NCBI RefSeq assembly: GCF_000473245.1 | Contig: NC_022524.1 | Location: forward strand, 2,380,501 to 2,444,500 | Origin: Bacillus infantis NRRL B-14911 | GTDB lineage: Bacteria > Bacillota > Bacilli > Bacillales > Cytobacillaceae | Direction of reading: 5' to 3' | Length of the DNA: 64,000 nucleotides | Notes under the pieces: model-generated | Told to the model about the DNA's origin: nothing | What the model saw: only the letters and a program-made list of their open reading frames with translations | Databases searched by the model: none | Made by a program: the position numbers and the translations under genes | In this document: piece by piece, positions 24,709 through 34,114 of the stretch | Position numbering within the stretch: the stretch's first letter is position 1 | Layout of the letters: each line of letters starts with the position of its first letter

Positions 24709-25431
24709 TCATTCAAATGAATCCACTTCAAGGAGGTCCCAGGAAGTAATGAAGCCTTGCGGTTTTTCATTATATCCGCCATGCTCTGTAACAATGATCC
24801 CTTCCAGCTTTTCATTCTTTGCATGATGGTCCTCGAACATATTTTCAATTTCAAAGATATCTAAATCTGCTGGAGCAAAGGCGATTTGATGCTTGAATTT
24901 CTTGTTATAGAGTTCCTTGATTTTCACTTCCTTAAGGCTGACAGTATCCTCAGAGAAATGCTCAGACATCCATTTTACGATTTCTGCTGAAGTAAGGAGC
25001 CAGCTGTATTCTTCTTTTTCGTTATAAATTGGGAATTGTGAATGCGAGAAACTATTGATAACCGAAAGCACATCTGAAAGCTTCCCTTCTTCATAAAAAT
25101 AAAAGACCGGCTTGGCTGCTACCGAGATTGCAGTTTTAGGCTTTTCAAAATAATCGGCAATCTTTTCGATCTTTTCAACTGTTTCCAGATGGGGCTCTGC
25201 AATATAATAGCCAAGATCTATTTTTTCATGGACGATTGCGTTTCTCAGCTTGGCGAATTGGAAAAGATCAACCTCGTAACTTCTTACAAGTGAATGGCTT
25301 TTCCCCAAATCGACCAGCTTATGGAATTTGTCAGTGCGCGCGTTTTTAACTGATTGCTTCAATGCTTTGTGAATACGATTGAACGCAGCTTCAAAGCGCT
25401 CAGACAGGTTTTTCTCTGCTGTTTCTGCCAT
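24709..25431 (-). CDS. CBS-domain protein with HEPN-like N-terminal helices
   Basis: The 240-residue protein starts at an ATG six bases after GGGAGAG. Residues 1-95 are helical and contain KLRNAIVHEK, an R-N-x3-H pattern like the HEPN motif, though CBS proteins of unknown role often carry such helices. Residues about 95-235 form two CBS-like halves: SVINSFSHSQFPIYNE and the EGIIVTEHGGY part with ITSWDLL. CBS pairs bind adenosine nucleotides and act as sensors. No effector domain besides the helices is present. The gene sits apart from the sortase cluster. Cellular role is unknown. Confidence 0.78.
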   Translation of the reverse strand: MAETAEKNLSERFEAAFNRIHKALKQSVKNARTDKFHKLVDLGKSHSLVRSYEVDLFQFAKLRNAIVHEKIDLGYYIAEPHLETVEKIEKIADYFEKPKTAISVAAKPVFYFYEEGKLSDVLSVINSFSHSQFPIYNEKEEYSWLLTSAEIVKWMSEHFSEDTVSLKEVKIKELYNKKFKHQIAFAPADLDIFEIENMFEDHHAKNEKLEGIIVTEHGGYNEKPQGFITSWDLLEVDSFE

Positions 25432-25557
25432 TATAATCTCTCCCAGGAATAAAATCTTTCGTTCATTTATTCCCTGATTCGCTGAAAAACTAACATCGGA
25501 AAAGAAAGTATTGATCTTCCTCATTAATATAATCTCAGCAAATATACTGAATGGATA

Positions 25558-26481
25558 CTATTTTGTGACAATCTCAGATGGTTTAGATTCATTGCCGGAT
25601 GAGCTGACTGCTGTGATATAGAAGGATGTTGCTTCTTCATTATCAATAACCATGCTCTTTCTTTCATGAGATGAAATACTGGCTGCATGGATGAAGTCTC
25701 CATTTTCTGTGCTGCTGTAAATGCGGTATCCTGAAATCTCACCGCTTCTGACTGCATGCCAGGTAAGCAGGCCCCCGCTTATTTTTACATGTTCAGGCGG
25801 TGGCGGTACTACCAAGGTTTCTGCTTTGTCTTCCTGTCCTGACTTAAGTACTGTGTAAACAACAAGCCTTTCTTCATGCGTGTTTGTTTTACGATTGTAA
25901 GTACCTGTGCACGTTATAAGGTTAAGCCTCCGTTCGTCTGAAGGACCAAACACTTCGCTGATGGGTGCGCGGTCATAAGGATAGCTTTTTAATTGCTGAA
26001 CCTCAAACGTATAGCTTAGTCCATCCTGTGCTGTTACAATCACTGCATCCCCTTTTACAAGATCTTTTAAATAGAAAAAAACTGCGGGTCCTGCTTTACT
26101 GTCTACATGCCCAGCTATGACACTGCTTCCTTTTTCTCCAGGTTTTATTCCCGGTTCGAACCATCCGGCGGATTCGTTGTCATCAGGAACCCCCATTGCG
26201 CCATTCTCCAGGACGCCTACCTTGCCGACCGGGGCCTCGATTCCCAGAGAAGGGATTTTTATTGCTGCTGGTTCTATCCCTTTCAAATTCTCCTCTTCCT
26301 TGGTTTGAATCTTTATATCTACTGAATGGAATTCGTTTTTAATTTGTGACTTTTTTAGTTCCAGCTCCTGCTTTTGTTTAATTATGGGGGGATCCTCTAA
26401 TTCATTGCTGTCCTTATAGCTAAAGCCTCCGATGATAAAACAGATCAGGCTGCCGGCAAGCAATACGGCTGGTTTTTTCAT
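25558..26481 (-). CDS. class F sortase with C-terminal fibronectin type III domain
   Basis: The 307-residue protein has an N-terminal membrane anchor (residues 5-22), a coiled linker, and a sortase domain. Catalytic residues are H125 in AGHVDS, C191 in LITCTG and R205 in EERLVVYT; AVFFYLKDLVKGD is typical of class F. Residues about 228-307 form an extra domain with WHAVRSGEISGYRIYSS and SFYITAVSSSGNES, the FN3 strand pattern. Such a tail is unusual on a sortase. It probably attaches the protein encoded just upstream, which ends in an MPKTG sorting signal; the two are 71 bases apart on one strand. ATG 26481 follows GGGAGGTG. Confidence 0.88.
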   Translation of the reverse strand: MKKPAVLLAGSLICFIIGGFSYKDSNELEDPPIIKQKQELELKKSQIKNEFHSVDIKIQTKEEENLKGIEPAAIKIPSLGIEAPVGKVGVLENGAMGVPDDNESAGWFEPGIKPGEKGSSVIAGHVDSKAGPAVFFYLKDLVKGDAVIVTAQDGLSYTFEVQQLKSYPYDRAPISEVFGPSDERRLNLITCTGTYNRKTNTHEERLVVYTVLKSGQEDKAETLVVPPPPEHVKISGGLLTWHAVRSGEISGYRIYSSTENGDFIHAASISSHERKSMVIDNEEATSFYITAVSSSGNESKPSEIVTK

Positions 26482-26552
26482 GGCTTCACCTCCCAGCGTC
26501 GCGGTTAAATCAAAACCGGGAAGAGGCAGCGCCCTTCCCAATTTTGCTGCAA

Positions 26553-27896
26553 TTATTTTACTGCTTTTTTTCTAAGAGAAAATACTCCTCCTGCTGCAAG
26601 CATCACACCGAGTACACTCCATAAAATTGTGGCTGCTTCTGCAGGATTGCTTGCTCCGCCCAAGCCTGTCTTGGGCATTGATTCCGGCATGGCTGCTTCT
26701 GCAAACTTATCAGGCATCTGTGTGACAATTGCATTTCCCAGTACTTCCCCGATCGTGAACATAGCAGCAAATCCTTCACGGAAAGTTCCTGCTGACTCCT
26801 CATAATTGCCGGCTTTATATTGGTCAAAAGCCATGAGGACCTGGTTTTCATGGGCTTTTACAGCTGCTTCAGCGTCAGCTGCAGGAAGATTGCCATCTGT
26901 TGCCGCACCGAGGAATCCGCCGAAATCTTTTGCAAATTTGTCAAGCTGTGCCCTGGCTGCTTCGGCAGCTTCTTTATCTCCTTCAAGCTCTGTTGCTGCA
27001 ATTTTGCCCTGGGCATTAATGTGGTCAGTCTGCCAAACTTTTTCAAACTGCTGTGCACCAGCTTCACCGTAAATGCTGCCTATGGCCGCCTTGAAGTCTG
27101 CAGTGTTGGCATTTTCTGCCCAAGTGATGAAATCATAATCCTCTGACTGAGTATATCCTTTTTCCATTCCCATGACTGCCAATGCAAAGTGTTCGGAAGC
27201 GAGGCTATTAAGGGCTGACCTCAAATCGGCCGCTGGCGTGTCAGAAGAAGAATTTGCAAACTTTTCCGGCATTTGAGCTGTGATGGCTGATGAAAGTGCT
27301 TTGCTGATGGAGAACATATGCTTGTACCCTTCACGGAAGCTTTTGTATGCTTCCTCGTATTCACCCTCAACATAATGATCAAAGGTTTGAATGACTTGGT
27401 CTTCGTGGAGGCTGACTGCTTTTGCAGCGGCTTCTGCCGGCAGCTTCCCTTCTGTTGCCTTGCCTAGGAAGGTGGAAAATTCCTCAACAAATTCTTCCAC
27501 TTCCTTTTCTGCTTCCTGTCTGGCAGCTTCATCATTATTCTTAGCTGCTTGCACGAAGGTGTCTGCATAGCCGTTATGTCCCCGGAAAATCCTTTCAAAC
27601 TCAGCAGCTCCTTCCTCACCGTATATGGAGGCAATTGCCGGTGTCATGTCGAGTGCATTTTGGTCCAGCGCTTTTGTAAGTGCTTCCGCATCCGTGGCAC
27701 CTTCAAAGGATTTGGTCATGGACGAAACGGCAAGTATATAATGCTCTGATAAAAGCTGATCAAGTGCTGCCCTTAGATCGGCTGCTGGTGTTTTTACCGT
27801 TGGGGTCTGTTCTGCGGCAGATCCTGCAGAAGGGAATAAAAGTGAAAGCCCCAGTACAGGAATAATCATTTTTTTCAGGTTTTGTTTCAAATTCAT
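26553..27896 (-). CDS. sortase-anchored surface protein with two tandem helical domains
   Basis: The 447-residue protein has a signal peptide (residues 1-27), two homologous domains of about 178 residues (36-213 and 220-398), each starting TPAADLR and ending in a QMP-x-KF motif, and a C-terminal sorting signal: MPKTG at 407-411, a hydrophobic helix (423-440) and a KK tail. The domains are helix-rich and acidic, with repeated EHF/EHY-ALAV and SIYGE-GA elements; I do not recognise a named family. The nonstandard M in place of L in LPXTG fits the adjacent class F sortase. Expression is likely tied to the ECF sigma factor upstream. Confidence 0.85.
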   Translation of the reverse strand: MNLKQNLKKMIIPVLGLSLLFPSAGSAAEQTPTVKTPAADLRAALDQLLSEHYILAVSSMTKSFEGATDAEALTKALDQNALDMTPAIASIYGEEGAAEFERIFRGHNGYADTFVQAAKNNDEAARQEAEKEVEEFVEEFSTFLGKATEGKLPAEAAAKAVSLHEDQVIQTFDHYVEGEYEEAYKSFREGYKHMFSISKALSSAITAQMPEKFANSSSDTPAADLRSALNSLASEHFALAVMGMEKGYTQSEDYDFITWAENANTADFKAAIGSIYGEAGAQQFEKVWQTDHINAQGKIAATELEGDKEAAEAARAQLDKFAKDFGGFLGAATDGNLPAADAEAAVKAHENQVLMAFDQYKAGNYEESAGTFREGFAAMFTIGEVLGNAIVTQMPDKFAEAAMPESMPKTGLGGASNPAEAATILWSVLGVMLAAGGVFSLRKKAVK

Positions 27897-28093
27897 GTGA
27901 TGCACTCTCCTTTTCATAAGTTATTTTTTTGATTACATCTACTAAACGCAGCGGATTTTCTTTTGGATCACATTATAGAGACATTTTTTAATATTTTCTC
28001 AATATGAAAACATGCAGGAAGTATTTATAGAGCCATTTACACTTCATTTCTATCTAAGAAGCCGGATGCTTCAACCTGCCCACCGGCATATAA

Positions 28094-28130
28094 AGAAAGC
28101 CGGCTCCCTATTCGGAAAGCCGGCCTTTTA
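28094..28130 (-). terminator. terminator after the anti-sigma gene
   Basis: On the minus strand AGGCCGGCTTT pairs with AGCCGGCTTT arms around a short loop and is followed by a T-rich run, separating the sigma/anti-sigma operon from the surface protein gene. Confidence 0.82.
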
Positions 28131-28133
28131 TTG

Positions 28134-28865
28134 CTATAATTCAGAGCTTAAGACGATCTGCCCCTCTGGCAGGGAGTTGCCTGCTCTTGGCTCCAATGTC
28201 ACTGCTATGGTATCCCAGTTTTCACTGCTGCTGTCTGCTGCTTGATAAAAGGCTGTACCTTTACTGGTGCTGTCTGGTACAAATGAACCTGCTGGAACAG
28301 GATTGCCGCCATTAATCAGCCACACCTGGTATACCTGTTCTCCTTCAGTCTGTTCTAGCCCTTCTGCATTAACAATGACTTTCAAGCCATTACTCTCCTG
28401 TATGAGATAGGCTTCAGCATTGCCGTCGAAGTTTTCCCCAGGCTGCAGGGCAATAGAAGAGATTTTTTCTTCCGCCCTTTGTACAGGCTCTTTCTCGGAG
28501 AGCTTTATTACTGCATAGCCATTTCCAATGACAGATAGAAGGAGTGCCGCAGCTAATGCTGGCATCTGCCATTTTCTCTTCTGTTTTGAAGTCAGTCCTG
28601 CCGGCTCATCAACTTTGTCTTCCTTAGCTGCTGTCTGCTTTTCTTCATTTTGGAATATTTCTTTAAATATACGGTCTTTCATGCCCTTTGGAGGCTGGAC
28701 TTCCTCTGAAAGGAAGGGAAGATGGCCGGATAGCATTTTCAAATCCTCCATTTCTGCCCTGCATTCTTCGCAAGTCAGCAGATGCTGTTCGAATGCCTGT
28801 TTTTCTTCCTCTGAGAGTGTGCCATTAAAGTAGTCAATTGATAGTTCGCAATAATCTTTGTTCAT
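28134..28865 (-). CDS. anti-sigma factor, RskA type with zinc-finger domain
   Basis: The 243-residue protein has an N-terminal ZAS domain (H28-x3-C32-x2-C35 in EQHLLTCEEC), a transmembrane helix near residues 100-122, and an extracytoplasmic RskA domain with the QVYQVWLINGG and VTLEP signature. It should hold the partner ECF sigma factor at the membrane until an outside signal leads to its cleavage. Its ATG overlaps the sigma stop codon by four bases (ATGA), so synthesis of the pair is coupled. The extracytoplasmic target is not known; wall or surface state is plausible from the sortase genes next door. Confidence 0.9.
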   Translation of the reverse strand: MNKDYCELSIDYFNGTLSEEEKQAFEQHLLTCEECRAEMEDLKMLSGHLPFLSEEVQPPKGMKDRIFKEIFQNEEKQTAAKEDKVDEPAGLTSKQKRKWQMPALAAALLLSVIGNGYAVIKLSEKEPVQRAEEKISSIALQPGENFDGNAEAYLIQESNGLKVIVNAEGLEQTEGEQVYQVWLINGGNPVPAGSFVPDSTSKGTAFYQAADSSSENWDTIAVTLEPRAGNSLPEGQIVLSSEL

Positions 28866-29422
28866 GCCTTCTCCCTCCCTTCCGCAGCATCAAGAAATTT
28901 TCGGAGATTCCTAAGTGCCAGCCTTGCCCTGCTTTTGACAGTTCCAAGTGGAATATTGCAGGATTCAGAAATTTTCTGCTGTGTGAAACCTTTAAAATAA
29001 ATAAGATCAATAATCCCTTTTTGGTCTTCAGACAGTTTTGAGACTGCACTATGTACCTTCATTCTTTCTTCTTTCCACTCTGTCTGCTCTTCCGCCGAGC
29101 TTTCCAGGCTGGCGGCCGGCTGAATTTCGTCAATAGGAACAGGACCCTTCTCCTTTTTCCGGATGATATCAATAGCTGTATTGCGCGCCATTGTAAACAG
29201 CCATGAACTGAATTTTCCTTTGTCTTCGGTATAATGTCCCTTGCCTCGCCAGATTTTTAAGAACACTTCTTGAAGGGCTTCCTCTGACAAATCTCTGTCT
29301 TCTGTCATTTTATATAAGAAAGAGAATAGGATTTTTTCGTATTTGTCATACAAATCCTCTAGTGCCTGCTTATCTTTACGAAGTATCTTTTCATAAAGCA
29401 AGCTGTCATTGCTTCTGCTCAT
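28862..29422 (-). CDS. ECF sigma factor, SigK-like
   Basis: The 186-residue protein has region 2 (ALEDLYDKYEKILFSFLYKM, then EEALQEVFLKIWR and SSWLFTMARNTAIDIIRKK) and region 4 (LSEDQKGIIDLIYFKGFTQQKISESCNIPLGTVKSRARLALRNLRK). ATG 29422 follows AGGAGG; a longer reading lacks a site. Its partner anti-sigma gene is overlapped by four bases. The sortase module downstream on the same strand may belong to its regulon. The promoter was not securely identified; a TATAAT-like box lies about 45-50 bases upstream of the start. Confidence 0.92.
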   Translation of the reverse strand: MSRSNDSLLYEKILRKDKQALEDLYDKYEKILFSFLYKMTEDRDLSEEALQEVFLKIWRGKGHYTEDKGKFSSWLFTMARNTAIDIIRKKEKGPVPIDEIQPAASLESSAEEQTEWKEERMKVHSAVSKLSEDQKGIIDLIYFKGFTQQKISESCNIPLGTVKSRARLALRNLRKFLDAAEGREKA

Positions 29423-29614
29423 CGTATTCCTCCTTCTTTTCAGGTTAGCTCTATCATTATATCGGAAAGTACTGTGCAGGAAGTAAATCAAATCTGCCCG
29501 CTCTATGCAAAAAACGAAAAGAAAAGGAATTTGGATCAGTTAAGATTATATTTTTTTCATATTCATGGCTTCGTATTAAAAGGGTCATATTTTGTTCATA
29601 CTTTAACGATACAA

Positions 29615-29774
29615 TGATCTTGTGGCTGCAGGCTGCCTGCTTTCCCCTTTTTAATATGGCCCTGCCTCTTTATCTTTGCTAACGGATATAGAGGCGGGCA
29701 AGCAAATGAATACCTCCCTTATCCTTCTGTTAAGGATTTTCCCGCCCGGCCAAAAAGCCGGGCATTTTTGTTAT
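29615..29774 (+). ncRNA. candidate structured or small RNA in the sigma-YitT gap
   Basis: A TACAAT box near 29607 is followed by a stretch with a strong stem, GCCTCT-T-TATC against GATA-T-AGAGGC (about 29662-29695), a C-rich single-stranded part TACCTCCCTTATCC, and a terminator CCCGGC-CAAAAA-GCCGGG with a T-run (29745-29772). No ORF is present. The layout of promoter, stem, C-rich target-binding segment and terminator is that of a trans-acting sRNA, but I do not match it to a named family. It could instead be an attenuator for nothing adjacent, since yitT begins 190 bases later. Confidence 0.4.
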
Positions 29775-29966
29775 CAGCCTGAAGGTTAAATAGTGTGAAT
29801 ATTACGCCAATGAGGATATAATAAATACAGGCGATTAGAATACTATTTATTATTCTGCTCAAAGGTTTTAGGATGAACACAATTGAATATACTGTTTAAG
29901 ATATGAGTGTATAATCCTGCTGCCGGCAGTACAGCCAGCTGCCAGGCAAGAAAAGGAGGGATGCGG

Positions 29967-30869
29967 GTGACGGAATTGGAAATTGGACAGCAGGCAGTTC
30001 TATTGAGAGAATCACACCGGAAAATGACAAAAGGAAAAATTCTCAAACGTGCTCTCCTCATTACGATAGGAGCAATCCTTATGGGAGTCGGGCTGGAGAT
30101 TTTCCTCGTTCCCAACCAGGTCATTGACGGAGGAATAGTCGGCATTTCAATCATGCTGTCCCATCTTACAGGCGTTAAGCTCGGACTGATCATCTTCCTG
30201 CTCAATATCCCCTTTTTCTTTATCGGCTACAAGCAAATCGGAAAAACATTCGCGATTTCCACACTTTACGGTATTTTCATCCTTTCTATTACAACTGCCC
30301 TCCTTCATCCAGTGCCTGCTTTCACACAGGATATCCTCCTGGCATCTGTATTTGGGGGAATCGTGCTTGGAATCGGGGTCGGCATTGTCATCCGGTACGG
30401 AGGCTCCCTTGATGGAAGTGAGGTTCTCGCCATACTGGCCAATAAGAAACTTCCATTTTCAGTTGGGGAAATTATCATGTTCATCAATCTGTTTATACTT
30501 GGAAGTGCAGGGTTTGTCTTTACATGGGACCGGGCTATGTATTCTCTCATTGCTTATTTTGTTGCTTTCAAAACCATTGATATTACAATTACAGGACTGG
30601 AAGAATCCAAATCAGTATGGGTCATCAGCGACAACTACAGGCAGATCGGGGATGCCATCAACAGCCGCCTTGGGCGGGGTGTAACTTATCTTTCTGGAGA
30701 AGGCGCCTATTCCGGGGATGATAAAAAAGTGATATTTTGTGTCATTAACAGACTGGAAGAAGCAAAGCTGAAAGAAATAGTTGAGGGGCTTGATCCTTCT
30801 GCTTTCCTTGCCGTCGGAGACATTGCCGAGGTTCGGGGAGGAAGATTCAAGAAGCAGGATATTCATTGA
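29967..30869 (+). CDS. YitT family membrane protein
   Basis: The 301-residue protein has five or six membrane helices (YitT domain, formerly DUF161, about residues 25-205) with PNQVIDGGIVGISI and GSLDGSEVLA glycine-rich loops, then a cytoplasmic DUF2179 domain with YSGDDKKVIFCVINRLEEAKLK. Function is unknown in the family; some members are suspected transporters. ATG 29961 is too close to AGGAGG; GTG 29967 fits. A terminator follows. Confidence 0.9.
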   Translation: MTELEIGQQAVLLRESHRKMTKGKILKRALLITIGAILMGVGLEIFLVPNQVIDGGIVGISIMLSHLTGVKLGLIIFLLNIPFFFIGYKQIGKTFAISTLYGIFILSITTALLHPVPAFTQDILLASVFGGIVLGIGVGIVIRYGGSLDGSEVLAILANKKLPFSVGEIIMFINLFILGSAGFVFTWDRAMYSLIAYFVAFKTIDITITGLEESKSVWVISDNYRQIGDAINSRLGRGVTYLSGEGAYSGDDKKVIFCVINRLEEAKLKEIVEGLDPSAFLAVGDIAEVRGGRFKKQDIH

Positions 30870-30902
30870 GGATGTCCCGGACAGGATAGCCTCATTTTTT
30901 TG
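30868..30902 (+). terminator. intrinsic terminator after yitT
   Basis: TGAGGATGTCC pairs partly with GGATAGCCTCA and is followed by seven Ts. Confidence 0.8.
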
Positions 30903-30982
30903 TGGATTTTTAAAAATACATGAACGAATTCAGTTTTGAACCGTCTTATCTTTGTACTTATAAATTTTAAGAGGTGTTCATG

Positions 30983-31747
30983 ATGACAGAATTCTATATC
31001 TTTTGGCTGGCTTCGGTATTTGGAGCCATACTTGTCATTCCTTATCAGACCAAAATATTGCATGGCCGCATCCAGGAAGCGGCAGAAAAGCAGCCGAAAA
31101 AGAAGCTGCCTCCCCTCCCGGTGCTTGCACTGATTGGTGCAGTGCAGACTGGAGTCCTCCTGGGGGCAGCCTCATTTACAGGCACCTATCTGGCTCCAAA
31201 GACAGATTTGCAATGGCCGCTGCTGGACTATTATTTATATGGCACGAGGATATCTTTTTCAATATGGCCTGTTATGCTGCTTAGTATCCTTGGCGGTGCA
31301 GCATCCGCCTTGGCAATCCTGCTGCTGGACCGGATATTCAGCAAAAAGATGCCTCAAGCGGAAGCGGAAACACCGACAAGAAAACAAGCTTTTCTTGCTT
31401 CCTTTTACGGCGGAATATCGGAAGAAGTGCTGATGAGGCTGTTTCTGATGACATTGGTTGTCTATATGCTTTCATTCCTGTCCAGTGGAGGCTGGATCTA
31501 CTGGACTGGAATAATCTTGGCTGCCTTCTTGTTCGGTGCAGGCCATCTTCCGGCAAGCTATCAGATATACGGGAAATCACTCATCGTGACGCTGCGGACT
31601 ATTCTCCTCAATATGGTGCCCGGCATCCTTTTTGGCTACTTATATTGGAAGTATGGGATTGAAATGGCCATGCTGTCCCATTTTTGTGCAGATATCGTCC
31701 TTCATGTCATCCTAGCCCCGCTTGCCGCAAATTCAAGGAAGCAGTAA
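30983..31747 (+). CDS. CPBP family intramembrane glutamic endopeptidase
   Basis: The 254-residue protein has six to seven membrane helices and the CPBP (Abi) motifs: GGISEEVLMRLFLM with the paired glutamates and arginine, FGAGHLP as motif 2 with a histidine, and the final H-FCADIVLH. Relatives such as Rce1 and MroQ cleave membrane peptides. AGAGGTG lies upstream; ATG 30983 has better spacing than ATG 30980. No bacteriocin or immunity genes are nearby, so a general protein-processing role is as likely as self-immunity. Confidence 0.88.
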   Translation: MTEFYIFWLASVFGAILVIPYQTKILHGRIQEAAEKQPKKKLPPLPVLALIGAVQTGVLLGAASFTGTYLAPKTDLQWPLLDYYLYGTRISFSIWPVMLLSILGGAASALAILLLDRIFSKKMPQAEAETPTRKQAFLASFYGGISEEVLMRLFLMTLVVYMLSFLSSGGWIYWTGIILAAFLFGAGHLPASYQIYGKSLIVTLRTILLNMVPGILFGYLYWKYGIEMAMLSHFCADIVLHVILAPLAANSRKQ

Positions 31748-31804
31748 GGACCAGCGATTCCTGCAGCTGAACACATTTTTAGATATGACAGCGGCAAGAT
31801 GTAT

Positions 31805-32059
31805 TTAGATTTCTTTAGGCAGTATGTACTCTTCCATCCAATCAGCAGACTTTCCTTCTGCAGTAAATCCTGCCGCATCCCGAAAACTTGGCGGGTACGG
31901 CCTGCTTCGAATATGCCCGCAAACATGCTGGAGGACATCTTCATATATAAGGGCATTACATTGCCTGAACCACTGTTCGACCGTTTCATTTCTAAAGCGG
32001 CATAATGGATAGCTGCTTTCTATTAACATTAGTATTTTAAAAACTTCTGTTTTTTCCAT
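31805..32059 (-). CDS. small protein resembling phage helicase loader/inhibitor G39P
   Basis: The 84-residue protein starts at ATG after AGGTGAG with good spacing. Its order EVFKILMLIESSYP, then VEQWFRQCNALIYEDVLQHVCGHI and PYPPSF, matches the N-terminal fold of SPP1 G39P and related replicative-helicase loader proteins (Inhibitor_G39P), in which a two-helix unit is followed by a P-P-T/S motif. The family's C-terminal tail contacts the helicase. No other phage genes lie nearby, so this is an isolated, perhaps domesticated, copy. The assignment is from pattern recall and needs a profile check. Confidence 0.5.
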   Translation of the reverse strand: MEKTEVFKILMLIESSYPLCRFRNETVEQWFRQCNALIYEDVLQHVCGHIRSRPYPPSFRDAAGFTAEGKSADWMEEYILPKEI

Positions 32060-32159
32060 GCTTTCTCACCTGCTTTCTGCCTGATATCATCTTGGCAAAT
32101 AATCGTGAAAGCTAAACAGAATTTATAATCATTTATAAACTGAAAAGAAAGGTGATAAG

Positions 32160-32606
32160 ATGGCTGCTATTATAAAAATGCTGGAACAGCCTCCGCTGGA
32201 CTTGCTGCTGGCAGATCCTTCTGCTGAAGCTGTCAGGGACTATGCAGCTAAAGGAATTTGCTGGGGAGCGTACGAGGGGGAAGATCTGGCAGGAAGCTGC
32301 ATCCTTCTTCTTACCAGGCCAAAAACAGCAGAGATCATCAATTTGGCCGTATATGAACACGCGCGGAGCCGTGGAATTGGGACACAGCTATTGAAGCATG
32401 CGATTAAATATACAGAGTCATCAGGATGCCTTACCCTGGAAATCGGAACAGGGAATTCAAGCGTACAGCAGCTTGGATTATATCAGAAGCATGGATTCCG
32501 GATAACAGGAATCGATTTTGATTATTTCACCAGACGTTACCCTGATGAAATCTGTGAAAACGGAATAGTCTGCCGGGACATGATCAGGCTCAGCTTGCAC
32601 TTTTGA
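32160..32606 (+). CDS. GNAT N-acetyltransferase, YvbK-like
   Basis: The 148-residue protein has the acetyl-CoA-binding motif A, NLAVYEHARSRGIGTQLLKHAI, with R-x2-R-G-I-G, followed by LEIGTGNSS and the GLYQKHGFRITGIDFDYF segment, which matches B. subtilis YvbK closely in layout. The substrate is not known. The site AAAGGTGAT precedes ATG 32160. It is divergent from the G39P-like gene. Confidence 0.9.
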   Translation: MAAIIKMLEQPPLDLLLADPSAEAVRDYAAKGICWGAYEGEDLAGSCILLLTRPKTAEIINLAVYEHARSRGIGTQLLKHAIKYTESSGCLTLEIGTGNSSVQQLGLYQKHGFRITGIDFDYFTRRYPDEICENGIVCRDMIRLSLHF

Positions 32607-32685
32607 ACCTCAATATGTTTCCCCGGTTTCGCTTTTCGTGATTAGGGAACAATATAGTGAAAGAAAATGGACAGGAGTGAGGAAC

Positions 32686-33108
32686 ATGGACAAATTGTAC
32701 ACAGCAAAAGCAACGGCTGAGGGCGGACGCAGCGGGAAGGTACGTACTGATGACGGCAATCTTGATTTTAACCTATCCATGCCAAAGTCTTTAGGCGGAA
32801 ATGGAACAGAAAATGGAACGAATCCTGAGCAGCTTTTCGCGGCCGGCTATGCCTCCTGCTTTGATGGTGCCCTTAATCTAGTAGCCCGGCAGGACCGTAA
32901 GAAAATTGAATCAAAGGTAACAGCTGAAGTGACAATCGGGAAAGAAAACGATGGCGGCCTTGCCCTTGCGGTGGTTTTGAATGCGGCAGTCAGCGGCGTA
33001 TCCCTTGAGGAAGCGAAGGAGCTGACAGAAAAGGCACATGGTGTCTGCCCTTATTCCAGAGCTACAAGAGGCAATATAGAAGTTACTGTAAACACAGAAA
33101 CCTATTAA
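32686..33108 (+). CDS. ohr: organic hydroperoxide resistance protein
   Basis: The 140-residue thiol peroxidase reduces organic hydroperoxides using a C58-C121 pair, seen in YASCFDGAL and HGVCPYSRAT. The conserved PEQLFAAGYASC and GG-N-TNPEQ segments are typical of Ohr/OsmC. ATG 32686 follows AGGAGTGAGG. No OhrR-type MarR gene is adjacent and I cannot point to a certain operator. It is its own unit and ends with a terminator. Confidence 0.95.
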   Translation: MDKLYTAKATAEGGRSGKVRTDDGNLDFNLSMPKSLGGNGTENGTNPEQLFAAGYASCFDGALNLVARQDRKKIESKVTAEVTIGKENDGGLALAVVLNAAVSGVSLEEAKELTEKAHGVCPYSRATRGNIEVTVNTETY

Positions 33109-33116
33109 GCGCGAAG

Positions 33117-33146
33117 AATCCCCCGGATGATCCGGGGGATTTTCCT
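33117..33146. terminator. bidirectional terminator
   Basis: AATCCCCCGGA pairs with TCCGGGGGATT, serving ohr and the convergent map gene. Confidence 0.92.
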
Positions 33147-33152
33147 ATTCTT

Positions 33153-33938
<786 letters not shown>

Positions 33939-34114
33939 TTACCACAAATTTTTTCTAATCAAAAACCATTATGAACAAGGTCTATCAGTGCATCAGATTG
34001 TTTTGAACTCATTATCGTAAAACTATGGTTAATATGTATTTCAGCAAAGCCAAGATCAAAGAAAAACGGCACCTGTATCAGGCTGCCGCATGTAACCGCA
34101 TTCAGGAAACTGAT

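Noticed and set aside
29615-29774. Match to named RNA families such as 6S, RoxS or FsrA
   Set aside because: I do not see their conserved stems or C-rich motifs in the right order; left as an unnamed candidate.
30983-31747. Bacteriocin immunity function for the CPBP protease
   Set aside because: No bacteriocin precursor or transporter genes flank it.
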